A DNA stretch of 10,034 bases from Casp-actino8 sp001510335 (GCA_027729635.1 JAQCEM010000060.1:1-10034); one strand, 5' to 3'; positions 1-6,572 are shown, counted from the first letter of the stretch. The notes: generated by a model not told the origin, from the sequence alone. Program-made: numbers and translations.

Positions 1-498
1 GGTGCGTATATGCGCGAGCACGGTGGGGTCGATCGCGAGCCCGCCGAGATTGTGGAGATGTTGCTTGATCGAGTGGTGGCTCAATTGCGCGCCGAGATTC
101 CGTGGCGTCCAGGTGCTCGCGAATTGTTGGCAGCGGTGAATGGCGCAGATATTCCAACGGCACTTGTCACGATGTCGTGGAAGCGCTTTGCTGATCAGGT
201 GGTTGAGTGTTTACCTTCGGGCAGTTTTCGAGTTTCGGTGACTGGTGATGAAGTCACTCGTGGCAAGCCTCATCCCGAACCATATTTGTTGGCAGCTGAA
301 CGTTTGGGCGTGGACCCACGTCATTGTGTCGCGATTGAAGATTCACCTACCGGCGTGCGATCAGCTCTGGCTGCGGGTTGCCGCGTTTTGGGTGTCCCGC
401 ATGTGGTCGGAATTCCGAGAGATTTAGATCAGGGTTCAGGTCAACTGGTTATTGCTTCATCACTTGTTGACACATCATTGAGTGATTTGGTTTGGTGA
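1..498 (+). CDS. HAD-superfamily hydrolase, beta-phosphoglucomutase/CbbY-like (5' partial)
   Basis: The frame is open to the left window edge, so the true start lies outside; 165 residues are visible. HAD enzymes of this subclass move or remove phosphate on small sugar phosphates or similar metabolites in the cytoplasm. Motif II is seen as ALVTMS (visible residues 54-59, Thr57), motif III Lys as GKPHPEPY (Lys89), and motif IV as AIEDSPTGV (Glu113, Asp114, Mg binding). The GKPxPxxY and IEDSxxGxxAAxAAG signatures are typical of the CbbY/phosphoglucomutase-like branch. Motif I (DxDGT) and most of the helical cap must lie upstream. The gene ends 36 bases before the end of the convergent FAD oxidoreductase gene. 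The substrate cannot be told from the sequence; phosphatase is as likely as mutase. Confidence 0.9.
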   Translation, partial: GAYMREHGGVDREPAEIVEMLLDRVVAQLRAEIPWRPGARELLAAVNGADIPTALVTMSWKRFADQVVECLPSGSFRVSVTGDEVTRGKPHPEPYLLAAERLGVDPRHCVAIEDSPTGVRSALAAGCRVLGVPHVVGIPRDLDQGSGQLVIASSLVDTSLSDLVW

Positions 499-503
499 AA
501 GAA

Positions 504-557
504 GCGATCTGGTCTGGTGAAGTAGTAGAAAACCTCAGTTATTTCCGACCAGATCGC
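504..557. repeat. 11-bp perfect inverted repeat between convergent genes
   Basis: Positions 504-514 (gcgatctggtc) are the exact reverse complement of 547-557 (gaccagatcgc), with a 32-base spacer holding the stop codon of the minus-strand FAD gene. The right arm lies inside that gene's last codons. Read on the minus strand, the second arm is followed by a T-rich stretch (TTCTTTC), so a long-loop hairpin might help end the minus-strand transcript. On the plus strand no T-run follows. The repeat is seen directly; the terminator role is inference, and the long loop makes it a weak candidate. Confidence 0.6.
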
Positions 558-1506
558 CAAGATATTCAGCTGACGAAAGGCCGGAGAGGATTGCGCCTTC
601 AACTTTTGGTCCCGCAAAGGCGTCACCCGCGAAAACCAAAGTGTTCACCGCGAAAAATGGTTCGGGCCACACTTTGCGTGGCGTTGCAAAGCGCCACTTC
701 TTGTATTCGCTCGCGACGATCTGTGCATCACCAAGATATTTCTGCGCTGCTTGCGTGATGAGGGCGAGTCCATCTTCGAGTGAGTCGTCCCAATGAGCTG
801 AGCTCCACGTTGGATTGGAATGAAAAGTAATTGCTGGAATGGGCGAAATTCCTTTGGCTTGGTTATCGCCGATCCACGAGAAAACTTCATCAGGATTCTG
901 CATTCCGCCTGGCGACGGAATTGCCGATGGACCATCAAGTACCGCGAGTAATCCAATGGTTCGGTCGTAATCGGTCAGCAATAAATCTTGTGGTAGTTCG
1001 ACACCAGTGGTGACGGTGAGCGAATACGATTGCGGCAGTGGGCAGGTCATGATGACCGCATCGCAATCAATTCGTGAATTATCGTCAATGACAACAGTCC
1101 AACGCTTGGGATCAGTGTCGCATGGTTTCACCGCAAAGACGAGCGTTGAAGTTCGCACATCAAGACCTTGAGCAATGTGTTTGGTGAGAGCCGTCATTCC
1201 GTTATTGACGACATAGCGCGGATGTCCATCATCACCGACAAATCCGCGGCACCACTCACGAACTACTCCGTCGGCTATCCAACGATCAACCATCTGTTGA
1301 AATCGTTCATCGCGAACAGTAAAGAACTGTGCACCGTGGTCCAAGATCGCAGTTGATCCATCAGGTATTGAAATTCGGCGAGTGGCCATACGTCCACCAA
1401 GACCGCGGCCTTTGTCGAGAACTACAACATGATGACCATTTCCTTGTAGAAAACGGGCTGCCGTTAATCCACTCAGACCGGCACCAACTACGACAACATC
1501 ACTCAC
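535..1506 (-). CDS. Renalase-like NAD(P)/FAD-dependent amine oxidoreductase
   Basis: A 323-residue flavoprotein. The N-terminal Rossmann motif is VVVVGAGLSGLTAARFL (Gly8, Gly10, Gly13), followed by the adenine-ribose acidic residue in VVVLDKGRGLGGRM (Asp31) and the DHGAQFF segment (56-62). The C-terminal FAD motif is VFAGDAFAGPKVEGAILSG (about 291-309). This layout and length match the bacterial renalase-like group within the amine oxidase superfamily, soluble FAD enzymes that oxidise small reduced substrates such as dihydropyridine nucleotides or amines. The start is GTG at 1506, overlapping the stop of the upstream alpha/beta hydrolase gene by four bases (GTGA), so translation is probably coupled. 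It is the last gene of a three-gene operon. The physiological substrate is unknown. Confidence 0.88.
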   Translation of the reverse strand: MSDVVVVGAGLSGLTAARFLQGNGHHVVVLDKGRGLGGRMATRRISIPDGSTAILDHGAQFFTVRDERFQQMVDRWIADGVVREWCRGFVGDDGHPRYVVNNGMTALTKHIAQGLDVRTSTLVFAVKPCDTDPKRWTVVIDDNSRIDCDAVIMTCPLPQSYSLTVTTGVELPQDLLLTDYDRTIGLLAVLDGPSAIPSPGGMQNPDEVFSWIGDNQAKGISPIPAITFHSNPTWSSAHWDDSLEDGLALITQAAQKYLGDAQIVASEYKKWRFATPRKVWPEPFFAVNTLVFAGDAFAGPKVEGAILSGLSSAEYLGDLVGNN

Positions 1507-2369
1507 GAAACTGAGCGTAGGTGACGTTGCTCCCTTGGGACCTTGTTGTGCTTTGATTTCCAGACCTGCTCGGCCCGCGACAAGAAGTCACCAAGCACGC
1601 GGTTGAAAGTAGTGGCGTGTTCAATCATGAGTCCATGTGCTGCACCCGACAACACCGAAAGTTCTGCGGTAGGGATTCGGTCAGCAAGTTCTTCGCTATC
1701 ACCGCGAGGTGTCAGCACATCTTGATTGCCAACAATCACGCTTGTCGGTACCTTAATTGAACTCAGTTGATCGCGCATTGAATCATCGGCATCAAGAATT
1801 GCTTGCACTTGCCCCTTGAAGCCATGTGAAGGCCGAGATGTTGAGATAGGTCCGAGCCACGAAACTGCCGGCCATAAGCGACGAAGCGAACGTGGTCCGA
1901 TGACCCAACGTGCGGCCACTGCAGTCATGGCGCCCATCCCTTTTTCGGTGGCAATATCGCCCCATGTTCCAATAAGGTCACGGCGCCATTGGTGATTGCT
2001 GCACGAGGTACAAACCAACGAGAGTGAGCGAACTCGTTCGGGATACAGCACCGCAACGAGTTGAGAAATCGCGCCGCCCATTGATGCGCCAACGACATGG
2101 GCATTGTCAATTTCGGCATGGTCAAGCACAGATATTGCATCTGCTGCCATTTGTTCAATTGTGTACGCACCAAATGGTTTGTCACTTCGTCCAGCACCAC
2201 GATTGTCATGAGCGATCACTCGATAGCGAGTCGCCAGCACGAATCGCTGCATATCCCACATGTGCTTGTCTGCGCCGAGTCCCTGAATCATCAACACGGG
2301 CGGAGCTGATTTGCGTCCAATAATTTCGTAGTGAATGCGTGTGCCATCGTTGGCGATTGCGTACGTCAT
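1503..2369 (-). CDS. Alpha/beta-fold hydrolase
   Basis: A 288-residue cytoplasmic alpha/beta hydrolase, counted from the ATG at 2369. The nucleophile elbow is VVGASMGGA (Ser96), the acid is in VIVGNQDVLTP (Asp217), and the histidine is in GAAHGLM (His245). The oxyanion-hole strand is MIQGLGADKHMW, and DNRGAGRSD follows as in the haloperoxidase and 3-oxoadipate enol-lactonase-like group. The ATG at 2369 overlaps the stop of the upstream epimerase gene as ATGA, which favours it over the in-frame ATG at 2384. The charged C-terminal tail (about 260-288, rich in Lys/Arg/Gln) extends beyond the usual fold end. The substrate (ester, lactone or C-C bond) cannot be read from the sequence. Its place between an SDR and an FAD oxidoreductase suggests a small catabolic or modification pathway. 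Confidence 0.9.
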   Translation of the reverse strand: MTYAIANDGTRIHYEIIGRKSAPPVLMIQGLGADKHMWDMQRFVLATRYRVIAHDNRGAGRSDKPFGAYTIEQMAADAISVLDHAEIDNAHVVGASMGGAISQLVAVLYPERVRSLSLVCTSCSNHQWRRDLIGTWGDIATEKGMGAMTAVAARWVIGPRSLRRLWPAVSWLGPISTSRPSHGFKGQVQAILDADDSMRDQLSSIKVPTSVIVGNQDVLTPRGDSEELADRIPTAELSVLSGAAHGLMIEHATTFNRVLGDFLSRAEQVWKSKHNKVPREQRHLRSVS

Positions 2370-3361
2370 GACGCTTGATCCCATGCAACTTTGGGTGGCA
2401 AACGAACAACGCCTTCCCAGGTGAAAAGTGAATCAATGATTTCTTGGGTGCTCATTGAAGGTTCCCACCCAAGTTCTTGAACGCAACGAGTGCTGACACC
2501 TCGTCGACCGTGACGCAGAACTTCCATCACGTGTTCGGGAACCGGTGCACCAAAGAGGTGTGCAATGCGACGGGTAATCGCCCACTCGGGGCCGATGAGC
2601 GGAAGCGGAATATGCCGACTTCTTTTCACGACAGAAAAGCCACTGATCGCACCATCGCCAACAATGTTGATGGGATGCCCAATTGTGCGTTGCGCTGCTA
2701 ACACAAAAGCTCGCGCGGCATCAATCTCGTGCAACACACTAAACATCGGCGGTTTCAAAACATTGAAAGGTACGAAAGGTAAACGCAACAGCCGACCGAG
2801 CGGACTCGGAACATGAGGACCCACAACTGGTGCGAGTCGTAACGCTGTTACATCAGCGCGCGATTCAGCAAATGCAGTCTTGGCGAATTCTTCTAACTCG
2901 ACCAACATGCGTCCGTAATGTGATGACGGATGCGTCGGTGCGGTCTCATCGGGAATATCGCTGCGGTTACCACCTCGACCATAAACCTCAAGGCCTGACC
3001 GCAGGACCACATGTTTGAGTGACTTACCATCACACGCAGCACCAAAAACTGATTGTGATGCTTCGCGTGTAAGTCGCTCGGCGTACGGCGGACCAGTGCG
3101 CGCATCAGGTTCCCAGACGGCGAGGTGAATCAATACATGCGGATCAAAAGACTTGATGATGTGCGCAGTACGAACTGAGTCACCGGCATCAACAAGATGA
3201 AACTCGCTGCGGTTCAAGCGGCGTCGCGGCGGATCGCTGTCTAAGCCAACGATGGAGCCAACCCAAGATTCTTTTTCAAGTTCGGACGCAACGAGCGAGC
3301 CGAGTTGCCCGCCCATTCCGGTGATGAGAACTCGTTGACCAGAACGCGGCGCCGTTGCCAT
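2366..3361 (-). CDS. NAD-dependent epimerase/dehydratase family protein (extended SDR, atypical active site)
   Basis: A 331-residue extended short-chain dehydrogenase/reductase. The nucleotide-binding motif is LITGMGGQLG (Gly15, Gly18, Gly21), and the strand-2 acid is VGLDSD. SGLEVYGRGG (122-131) holds the catalytic-region Ser, and Tyr149 is in SSHYGRMLVELE. The usual YxxxK lysine is replaced by Leu153, so either catalysis differs or the protein mainly binds NAD(P). C-terminal strands and helices for substrate binding are present, with a GDGAISGFSV segment as in UDP-sugar epimerase relatives. It starts with ATG at 3361 and is the first gene of the operon. The 73-base gap upstream (3362-3434) must hold any promoter, but no convincing -35/-10 pair was found. 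The substrate is unknown; related proteins are usually annotated only as epimerases. Confidence 0.85.
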   Translation of the reverse strand: MATAPRSGQRVLITGMGGQLGSLVASELEKESWVGSIVGLDSDPPRRRLNRSEFHLVDAGDSVRTAHIIKSFDPHVLIHLAVWEPDARTGPPYAERLTREASQSVFGAACDGKSLKHVVLRSGLEVYGRGGNRSDIPDETAPTHPSSHYGRMLVELEEFAKTAFAESRADVTALRLAPVVGPHVPSPLGRLLRLPFVPFNVLKPPMFSVLHEIDAARAFVLAAQRTIGHPINIVGDGAISGFSVVKRSRHIPLPLIGPEWAITRRIAHLFGAPVPEHVMEVLRHGRRGVSTRCVQELGWEPSMSTQEIIDSLFTWEGVVRLPPKVAWDQAS

Positions 3362-3434
3362 ATCACTGACGCTAGTACCAATGACTGGCTAGGGCAGCCT
3401 TTCGTTTTCTTCTCAAGTGAGCAGTGACAGCGAT

Positions 3435-3950
3435 TTAGCGCAGGAGGTGGGCCCGCAAAATGAGTTCACGGGCTGAGGGATCAAGTTGATGACCAGCGAG
3501 TTTCTCGCCAATAGCGATTGCCTCAATGGGGTCTTCAACCATTCCTTGCCAACGCACGAAAGCAGCCATGGCACCCATGATGATGTCGCCAACCTCTTCG
3601 CCGTGAACGATCACCTTGACGTTGTTCGTGAGCAACTTTTTGAGCTCTTTGAAGAGCCCACGGGCCCATTCATCGATCTTCTCGTTGTTCTCGTTGTTGT
3701 ATGGCCGATGCTGATAATTGACGTTGAGTTCGTCGTAGTTGTGCAGGTTATGCGGGGCTGGAATGATGCTGATCAGGCAACCGAAATGGTTTTCTCGGAT
3801 CCAGATGATCTCTTCTTGACGGCGAACTCGGCGATGGTTATCGCCATAGCCCCCGGGGCGTTCACATACGGCTAATCGGTCTTTGAGAATCCAAGTGAAG
3901 TTTCTGGGGGTAATTCCCAGAGCCCACTTTCCACGTAACTTAGGCGGCAC
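3435..3950 (-). CDS. Tyrosine/dual-specificity phosphatase-like protein lacking catalytic Cys and Arg (putative pseudophosphatase)
   Basis: A 171-residue protein not securely assigned to a named family. The layout recalls small atypical dual-specificity phosphatases: an N-terminal FTWILKDRLAVCERPGGYG segment (18-36), a strand CLISIIPAPHNL (58-69), a helical stretch, then a strand-loop-helix VIVHGEEVGDIIMGAMAAF (113-130) where phosphatases carry HCxxGxxR. Here His116 is kept, but the Cys position is Gly117 and no Arg follows, so phosphatase chemistry is not expected. No signal peptide or membrane span is seen. The chosen start is GTG at 3950, nine bases after the tilS stop, which points to one transcript with tilS; no clear ribosome site precedes it. 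It may bind phosphorylated or nucleotide ligands. The gene is real by its order and frame; the fold assignment is inference. Confidence 0.8.
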   Translation of the reverse strand: MPPKLRGKWALGITPRNFTWILKDRLAVCERPGGYGDNHRRVRRQEEIIWIRENHFGCLISIIPAPHNLHNYDELNVNYQHRPYNNENNEKIDEWARGLFKELKKLLTNNVKVIVHGEEVGDIIMGAMAAFVRWQGMVEDPIEAIAIGEKLAGHQLDPSARELILRAHLLR

Positions 3951-3959
3951 GCCGTCACA

Positions 3960-4877
3960 CTAGTCCTGAGCAGGGGCGGAGGTGATCGAGATTCGCTGAT
4001 TTGTTCGACTTATTCTGAATCCACCCGGTAATTCACAGGCCACGACCTCGCCTCGAGCAACCGCCAGCACCCGTTCAACCGAGGCCGCGTCGGGGGGATG
4101 AGCGCCAGAAAGCCACTTTCGGATGGCCCGTCGGGCCAAGGCGATCGGTGCCGCAGACACTGCTTTGGCGTCAGTGGGGTCAATTTCGGCGGCTAATTCG
4201 TCCAATAAGGCCGAATCATCGGCCATTAAGGCGGCTTGACGACTCAAGATCGGGGTGAGGTCACGGTGGGCGGCTTCGTTGAGCAGGGGCAAAATCTGTT
4301 GGCGAATGCGATTGCGGAGGAGTGAATGGTCGTTATTTGACGGGTCATTGACCGGTTGCCAACCCAAAAGGTGACAGACCGCTTCGGTTTCGGTTCGGCG
4401 AATGGCTAACAACGGATGCCCAACATGTTGACTCGGACCCCCGGTGGGGCGAATTCCGGCCAATCCATCAAGGCCGGCCCCGCGCAAAATGTTGAGAAGG
4501 ACGGTCTCGGCTTGGTCGTCGGCGGTATGACCTGTCAAAACATCGTCAGGGAGGGCTTGATAGCGGGCCTGGCGGGCTCGGGCCTCAAGATTGGGACCTT
4601 GACCAACCTCGACGGTGATCGCCTGAAATTGAGCGCTCATGGCTTCTGCCGCAGAGCGAACAATGTTGGCCTCGGTGGCCGACTCGGGGCGTAAACCGTG
4701 ATCAACATGGATCGCAGTGACGTTCAAGCCAGCAGCAACCGCCAAAGCCAAGAGGGCTAACGAATCGGCTCCGCCTGAAACAGCACACGAGACAGAAGTG
4801 CCCGCAACGGGAAAAGTCGTTCGAGAGAGAAGTTCAACAATGAAAGGCGAATGTTGCCACGTCGCTTGAGTTCCCAA
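3960..4877 (-). CDS. tilS: tRNA(Ile)-lysidine synthetase TilS
   Basis: TilS uses ATP and lysine to turn C34 of the CAU-anticodon isoleucine tRNA into lysidine, so that it reads AUA; it is usually essential. Seen in the sequence are the PP-loop SGGADS (34-39), AIHVDHGLRPES (55-66), NLEARARQARY (95-105), the GHTADDQAETVLLNILRG signature (from 115) and the RNRIRQQILPLL motif in the middle of the chain. At 305 residues it is a short TilS with a reduced C-terminal region, like other short bacterial forms. The best start is TTG at 4877, 12 bases after the stop of a small membrane protein gene; an in-frame stop lies just upstream. In many bacteria tilS is followed by hpt and ftsH. Here it is followed by a phosphatase-like gene. 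Confidence 0.95.
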   Translation of the reverse strand: MGTQATWQHSPFIVELLSRTTFPVAGTSVSCAVSGGADSLALLALAVAAGLNVTAIHVDHGLRPESATEANIVRSAAEAMSAQFQAITVEVGQGPNLEARARQARYQALPDDVLTGHTADDQAETVLLNILRGAGLDGLAGIRPTGGPSQHVGHPLLAIRRTETEAVCHLLGWQPVNDPSNNDHSLLRNRIRQQILPLLNEAAHRDLTPILSRQAALMADDSALLDELAAEIDPTDAKAVSAAPIALARRAIRKWLSGAHPPDAASVERVLAVARGEVVACELPGGFRISRTNQRISITSAPAQD

Positions 4878-4889
4878 ATCGGGAATGGC

Positions 4890-5054
4890 TCAGCCCTCGT
4901 CGTGGCCGCGGCGCTGGCGCTTACCCGGGAAACGGGATGCCGACACCTGCTTGACATAACCAACACCCACAGCAGCAACGGTCAAAATTCCTACGATCGT
5001 GAGAACTACGCCGATCCACCAGTGCCAAATGTTTGCTGCGAGCATGACTGTCAT
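4890..5054 (-). CDS. Small single-span membrane protein (54 aa) upstream of tilS
   Basis: A short open frame read on the minus strand from ATG at 5054 to TGA at 4890. The product has a short N-terminus, one hydrophobic helix at about residues 9-34 (NIWHWWIGVVLTIVGILTV, then an Ala/Gly/Val stretch), and a strongly basic cytoplasmic-type tail with FPGKRQRRG (42-50). By the positive-inside rule the tail should face the cytoplasm. It fits tightly between the DUF2256 gene (39-base gap) and tilS (12-base gap), which supports a real gene in one transcript. A second ATG at 5045 (residue 4) is an alternative start; neither has a strong ribosome site. The family is not recognised. A role as a membrane anchor or small regulatory protein is possible but unproven. 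Confidence 0.7.
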   Translation of the reverse strand: MTVMLAANIWHWWIGVVLTIVGILTVAAVGVGYVKQVSASRFPGKRQRRGHDEG

Positions 5055-5093
5055 GGTAGCGACTTTTGGGGGTGACTTGCTAGTTCCTCAGCC

Positions 5094-5282
5094 TCAAGAT
5101 TGTGCCTCAAGATTTTGCTGACGAACCAGTGACCCATCAGATCGACATGCATCGCTGCACCACCGGACTTCATCCCAGACCCGTTCCCACTTTTTTCGCC
5201 ACTCAAAAGGGCGGTTGCACGCCGCACACACCTTGGGTGGGTGACCATTTTTGGTTTGGGCGACTCGACTCACTCGGCTCAA
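5094..5282 (-). CDS. DUF2256 family small zinc-ribbon-like protein
   Basis: A 62-residue protein with the hallmark DUF2256 core: KVCAACNRPFEWRKKWERVW followed by DEVRWCSDAC (residues 17-46). Four cysteines (19, 22, 42, 46) in a CxxC and CxxxC pattern probably bind zinc. The RPFxWRKKWxxxWDEVxxCSxxC spacing is the family signature, so recognition is confident, but the function of DUF2256 proteins is unknown. The start is TTG at 5282, overlapping the marR stop as TTGA; a GTG at 5273 (codon 4) is an alternative that would lose only three residues. The overlap suggests translation coupled to the MarR regulator. The short, basic, soluble character fits a nucleic-acid or protein-binding role, which is inference. 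Confidence 0.85.
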   Translation of the reverse strand: MSRVSRVAQTKNGHPPKVCAACNRPFEWRKKWERVWDEVRWCSDACRSDGSLVRQQNLEAQS

Positions 5283-5791
5283 TCGCTTTGGTCATTCAGT
5301 TGGGCTACGAATTGGTCGAGTGAACCAACAAAGCGATCAAGGTAGGTCGATAATTCACGAAACTCGTCCTGATCAAATGTGGCCATGATGTGAATGATGA
5401 GTTCTTGGCGACGAGCCGCGGCATCGGCATGACGTTTGCGGCCCGACTCGGTGGCCGACACAACAACCACTCGCTTGTCATCGGTACTTCCGCACCGTGT
5501 TGCGAGTCCGAATTTTTCGAGGCGCTGAATGGCTCGTGTGGCAGTTGACGGGTCAACGCGCAGTGCATCAGCTAAATCGCCCATACGCCAGCCTGGTTGT
5601 TGGACTAATAAATCAAGAGTGTCCATTTGGCCAAACTCGAGAGCATCTTCGCCCTCTCCAAAAAAGTATTCAATGAGTTTGCCCATGGATGCTCCACGGC
5701 GAAGTTCGCGCCATGCTCGTCCGACGCGCAACGCGGTGTCGCGCTCTTCGGGACTGAGGTGGTCAAGTTTGTTGGAACTTGTGGACGTCAT
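5279..5791 (-). CDS. MarR-family winged-helix transcriptional regulator
   Basis: A 170-residue regulator, counted from ATG at 5791. N-terminal dimerisation helices (about 13-65) precede the winged helix-turn-helix: GWRMGDLADALRVDPSTATR (67-86) with recognition helix around DPSTATRAIQRLEKFG, and a wing with the classic DxR motif (Asp105-Lys-Arg107 in STDDKRVVVVSATESGRK). The C-terminal helices complete the dimer interface. MarR proteins usually repress their own and a neighbouring divergent gene and respond to small aromatic or oxidant ligands. A divergent hydrolase gene starts 70 bases away. An in-frame GTG at 5830 would add 13 residues but fits the family start less well. No Shine-Dalgarno precedes 5791, so a leaderless message is possible. 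It is the first gene of the cluster leading into tilS. Confidence 0.9.
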   Translation of the reverse strand: MTSTSSNKLDHLSPEERDTALRVGRAWRELRRGASMGKLIEYFFGEGEDALEFGQMDTLDLLVQQPGWRMGDLADALRVDPSTATRAIQRLEKFGLATRCGSTDDKRVVVVSATESGRKRHADAAARRQELIIHIMATFDQDEFRELSTYLDRFVGSLDQFVAQLNDQSD

Positions 5792-5813
5792 TGCAAATGT
5801 AGGGTACAAGCAA
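5791..5813. promoter_or_regulatory. Imperfect dyad in marR/hydrolase divergent region (possible MarR operator)
   Basis: The stretch reads TTGC-AAA-TGTA-GGG-TACA-A-GCAA. The inner half-sites TGTA (5798-5801) and TACA (5805-5808) are perfect inverted copies, and the outer TTGC and GCAA are also inverted but with unequal spacers (3 and 1). It overlaps the marR start codon and a possible minus-strand -10 element (TACATT or TACCCT), where an autorepressor would be expected to bind. The dyad is visible; operator function is inference, since short dyads occur by chance. Confidence 0.3.
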
Positions 5814-5860
5814 TGGAGACACCTCTTCACGCCCTAGGGGTTATTGCCTCACAAAGCGTC

Positions 5861-6478
5861 ATGATTACCTCTTCTTTACGCCACGTTGAGTTGTTTACGA
5901 TGCGCGGTTTAGTGACAATTATGTGGCATCAAGTCCCTGATGGCGTAGCGGTACAACCCGCAGCAATTGTGGCGTGTGGTGGAGCGATGGGCGGCTTGTT
6001 CGGACCAGCAGATGGTTTGTATCAAGAGTTAGGTGACTCATGGGCTTCTCGTGGAGTGCTGGTTTTGCGCGTTTCCTATCGTCGGCCCAACGACCTAGAT
6101 ATGTGTTGCCTTGATGTGGCCGCAGCGGTTCAGTTGGCGGCTGACGCTGGAGCACAACGAGTTGTGGTGATGGGGCATTCATTTGGTGGTGCGGTCGCGG
6201 TACGGGTTGGTGTTGTGATGGATGAAGTCGCGGGCGTCGTTACGTTTGCGACTCAGTCGGCTGGATGTGAAGTGGCAGCAGGTTTGCGCGGTCGGCCGTT
6301 GTTATTGTTCCATGGCGACATGGATGAGATCTTGCCGATGCAATCAAGTGAAATTGTTGCGGCCATGGCAGGCAGTGGTGAAGTTGTGGTGTGCGAAGGC
6401 GATGGGCACTTGTTGTCAAACAGCGGTGCCAAAATGTTGATGCGACTCGACGAGTGGATAGCAGAAGTTTTGGACTAG
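5861..6478 (+). CDS. Small alpha/beta hydrolase (dienelactone-hydrolase-like)
   Basis: A 205-residue alpha/beta hydrolase. The nucleophile elbow is VVMGHSFGGAVA (Ser107), the acid is in LLLFHGDMDEILP (Asp155), and the histidine is in EGDGHLL (His183). ACGGAMGG (38-45) matches the oxyanion strand and loop, and VLRVSYRRP follows. Size and the HGDxDxxLP signature fit the dienelactone hydrolase or small-esterase branch. It is probably a cytoplasmic serine hydrolase on esters, lactones or peptides. The start is uncertain: ATG at 5861 gives a normal N-terminus, while ATG at 5813, preceded by AGGG eight bases upstream, would add 16 residues. The gene is divergent from marR and so may be its target. 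Several Val-rich strands and Cys82-Cys83 are seen, but no signal peptide. Confidence 0.85.
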   Translation: MITSSLRHVELFTMRGLVTIMWHQVPDGVAVQPAAIVACGGAMGGLFGPADGLYQELGDSWASRGVLVLRVSYRRPNDLDMCCLDVAAAVQLAADAGAQRVVVMGHSFGGAVAVRVGVVMDEVAGVVTFATQSAGCEVAAGLRGRPLLLFHGDMDEILPMQSSEIVAAMAGSGEVVVCEGDGHLLSNSGAKMLMRLDEWIAEVLD

Positions 6479-6561
6479 CAACTCCAGCAACAATTCATGA
6501 TGTCGTTACTTAAAAGTCATCGCAATGGCGTACCGTACTAAGAGTCGTTCATTCCATGCTT

Positions 6562-6567
6562 GGGAGA
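6562..6567 (+). promoter_or_regulatory. Shine-Dalgarno site fixing the HD-protein start
   Basis: GGGAGA lies five bases before the ATG at 6573. It is one of the few clear ribosome sites in the window, and it selects this ATG over the in-frame ATG at 6525, which has no such site. The 94-base gap 6479-6572 must also carry the promoter for the HD/PhyH pair, but no convincing -35/-10 pair could be assigned. Confidence 0.7.
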
Positions 6568-6572
6568 TATTC

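Noticed and set aside
3362..3434. Possible terminator or promoter between the phosphatase-like gene and the epimerase gene.
   Set aside because: Only a four-base GGCT/AGCC stem with no T-run, and no convincing -35/-10 pair; too weak to list.
3486..3875. 129-residue plus-strand open frame with a hydrophobic Val-rich stretch, opposite the phosphatase-like gene.
   Set aside because: It lies fully antisense to a gene with conserved-looking motifs and operon spacing; the Val-rich run is the complement of Asn/Asp/Glu codons.
5627..5860. Upstream extension of the small hydrolase frame back to an ATG at 5627.
   Set aside because: The extension runs antisense through marR and has no domain content; it is chance openness of the frame.
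6502..6549. Two GTCGTT copies (6502-6507 and 6544-6549) ahead of the HD gene, considered as a Pho-box-like direct repeat.
   Set aside because: The copies are 42 bases apart rather than the 11-base tandem spacing of Pho boxes, and the match is only six bases.
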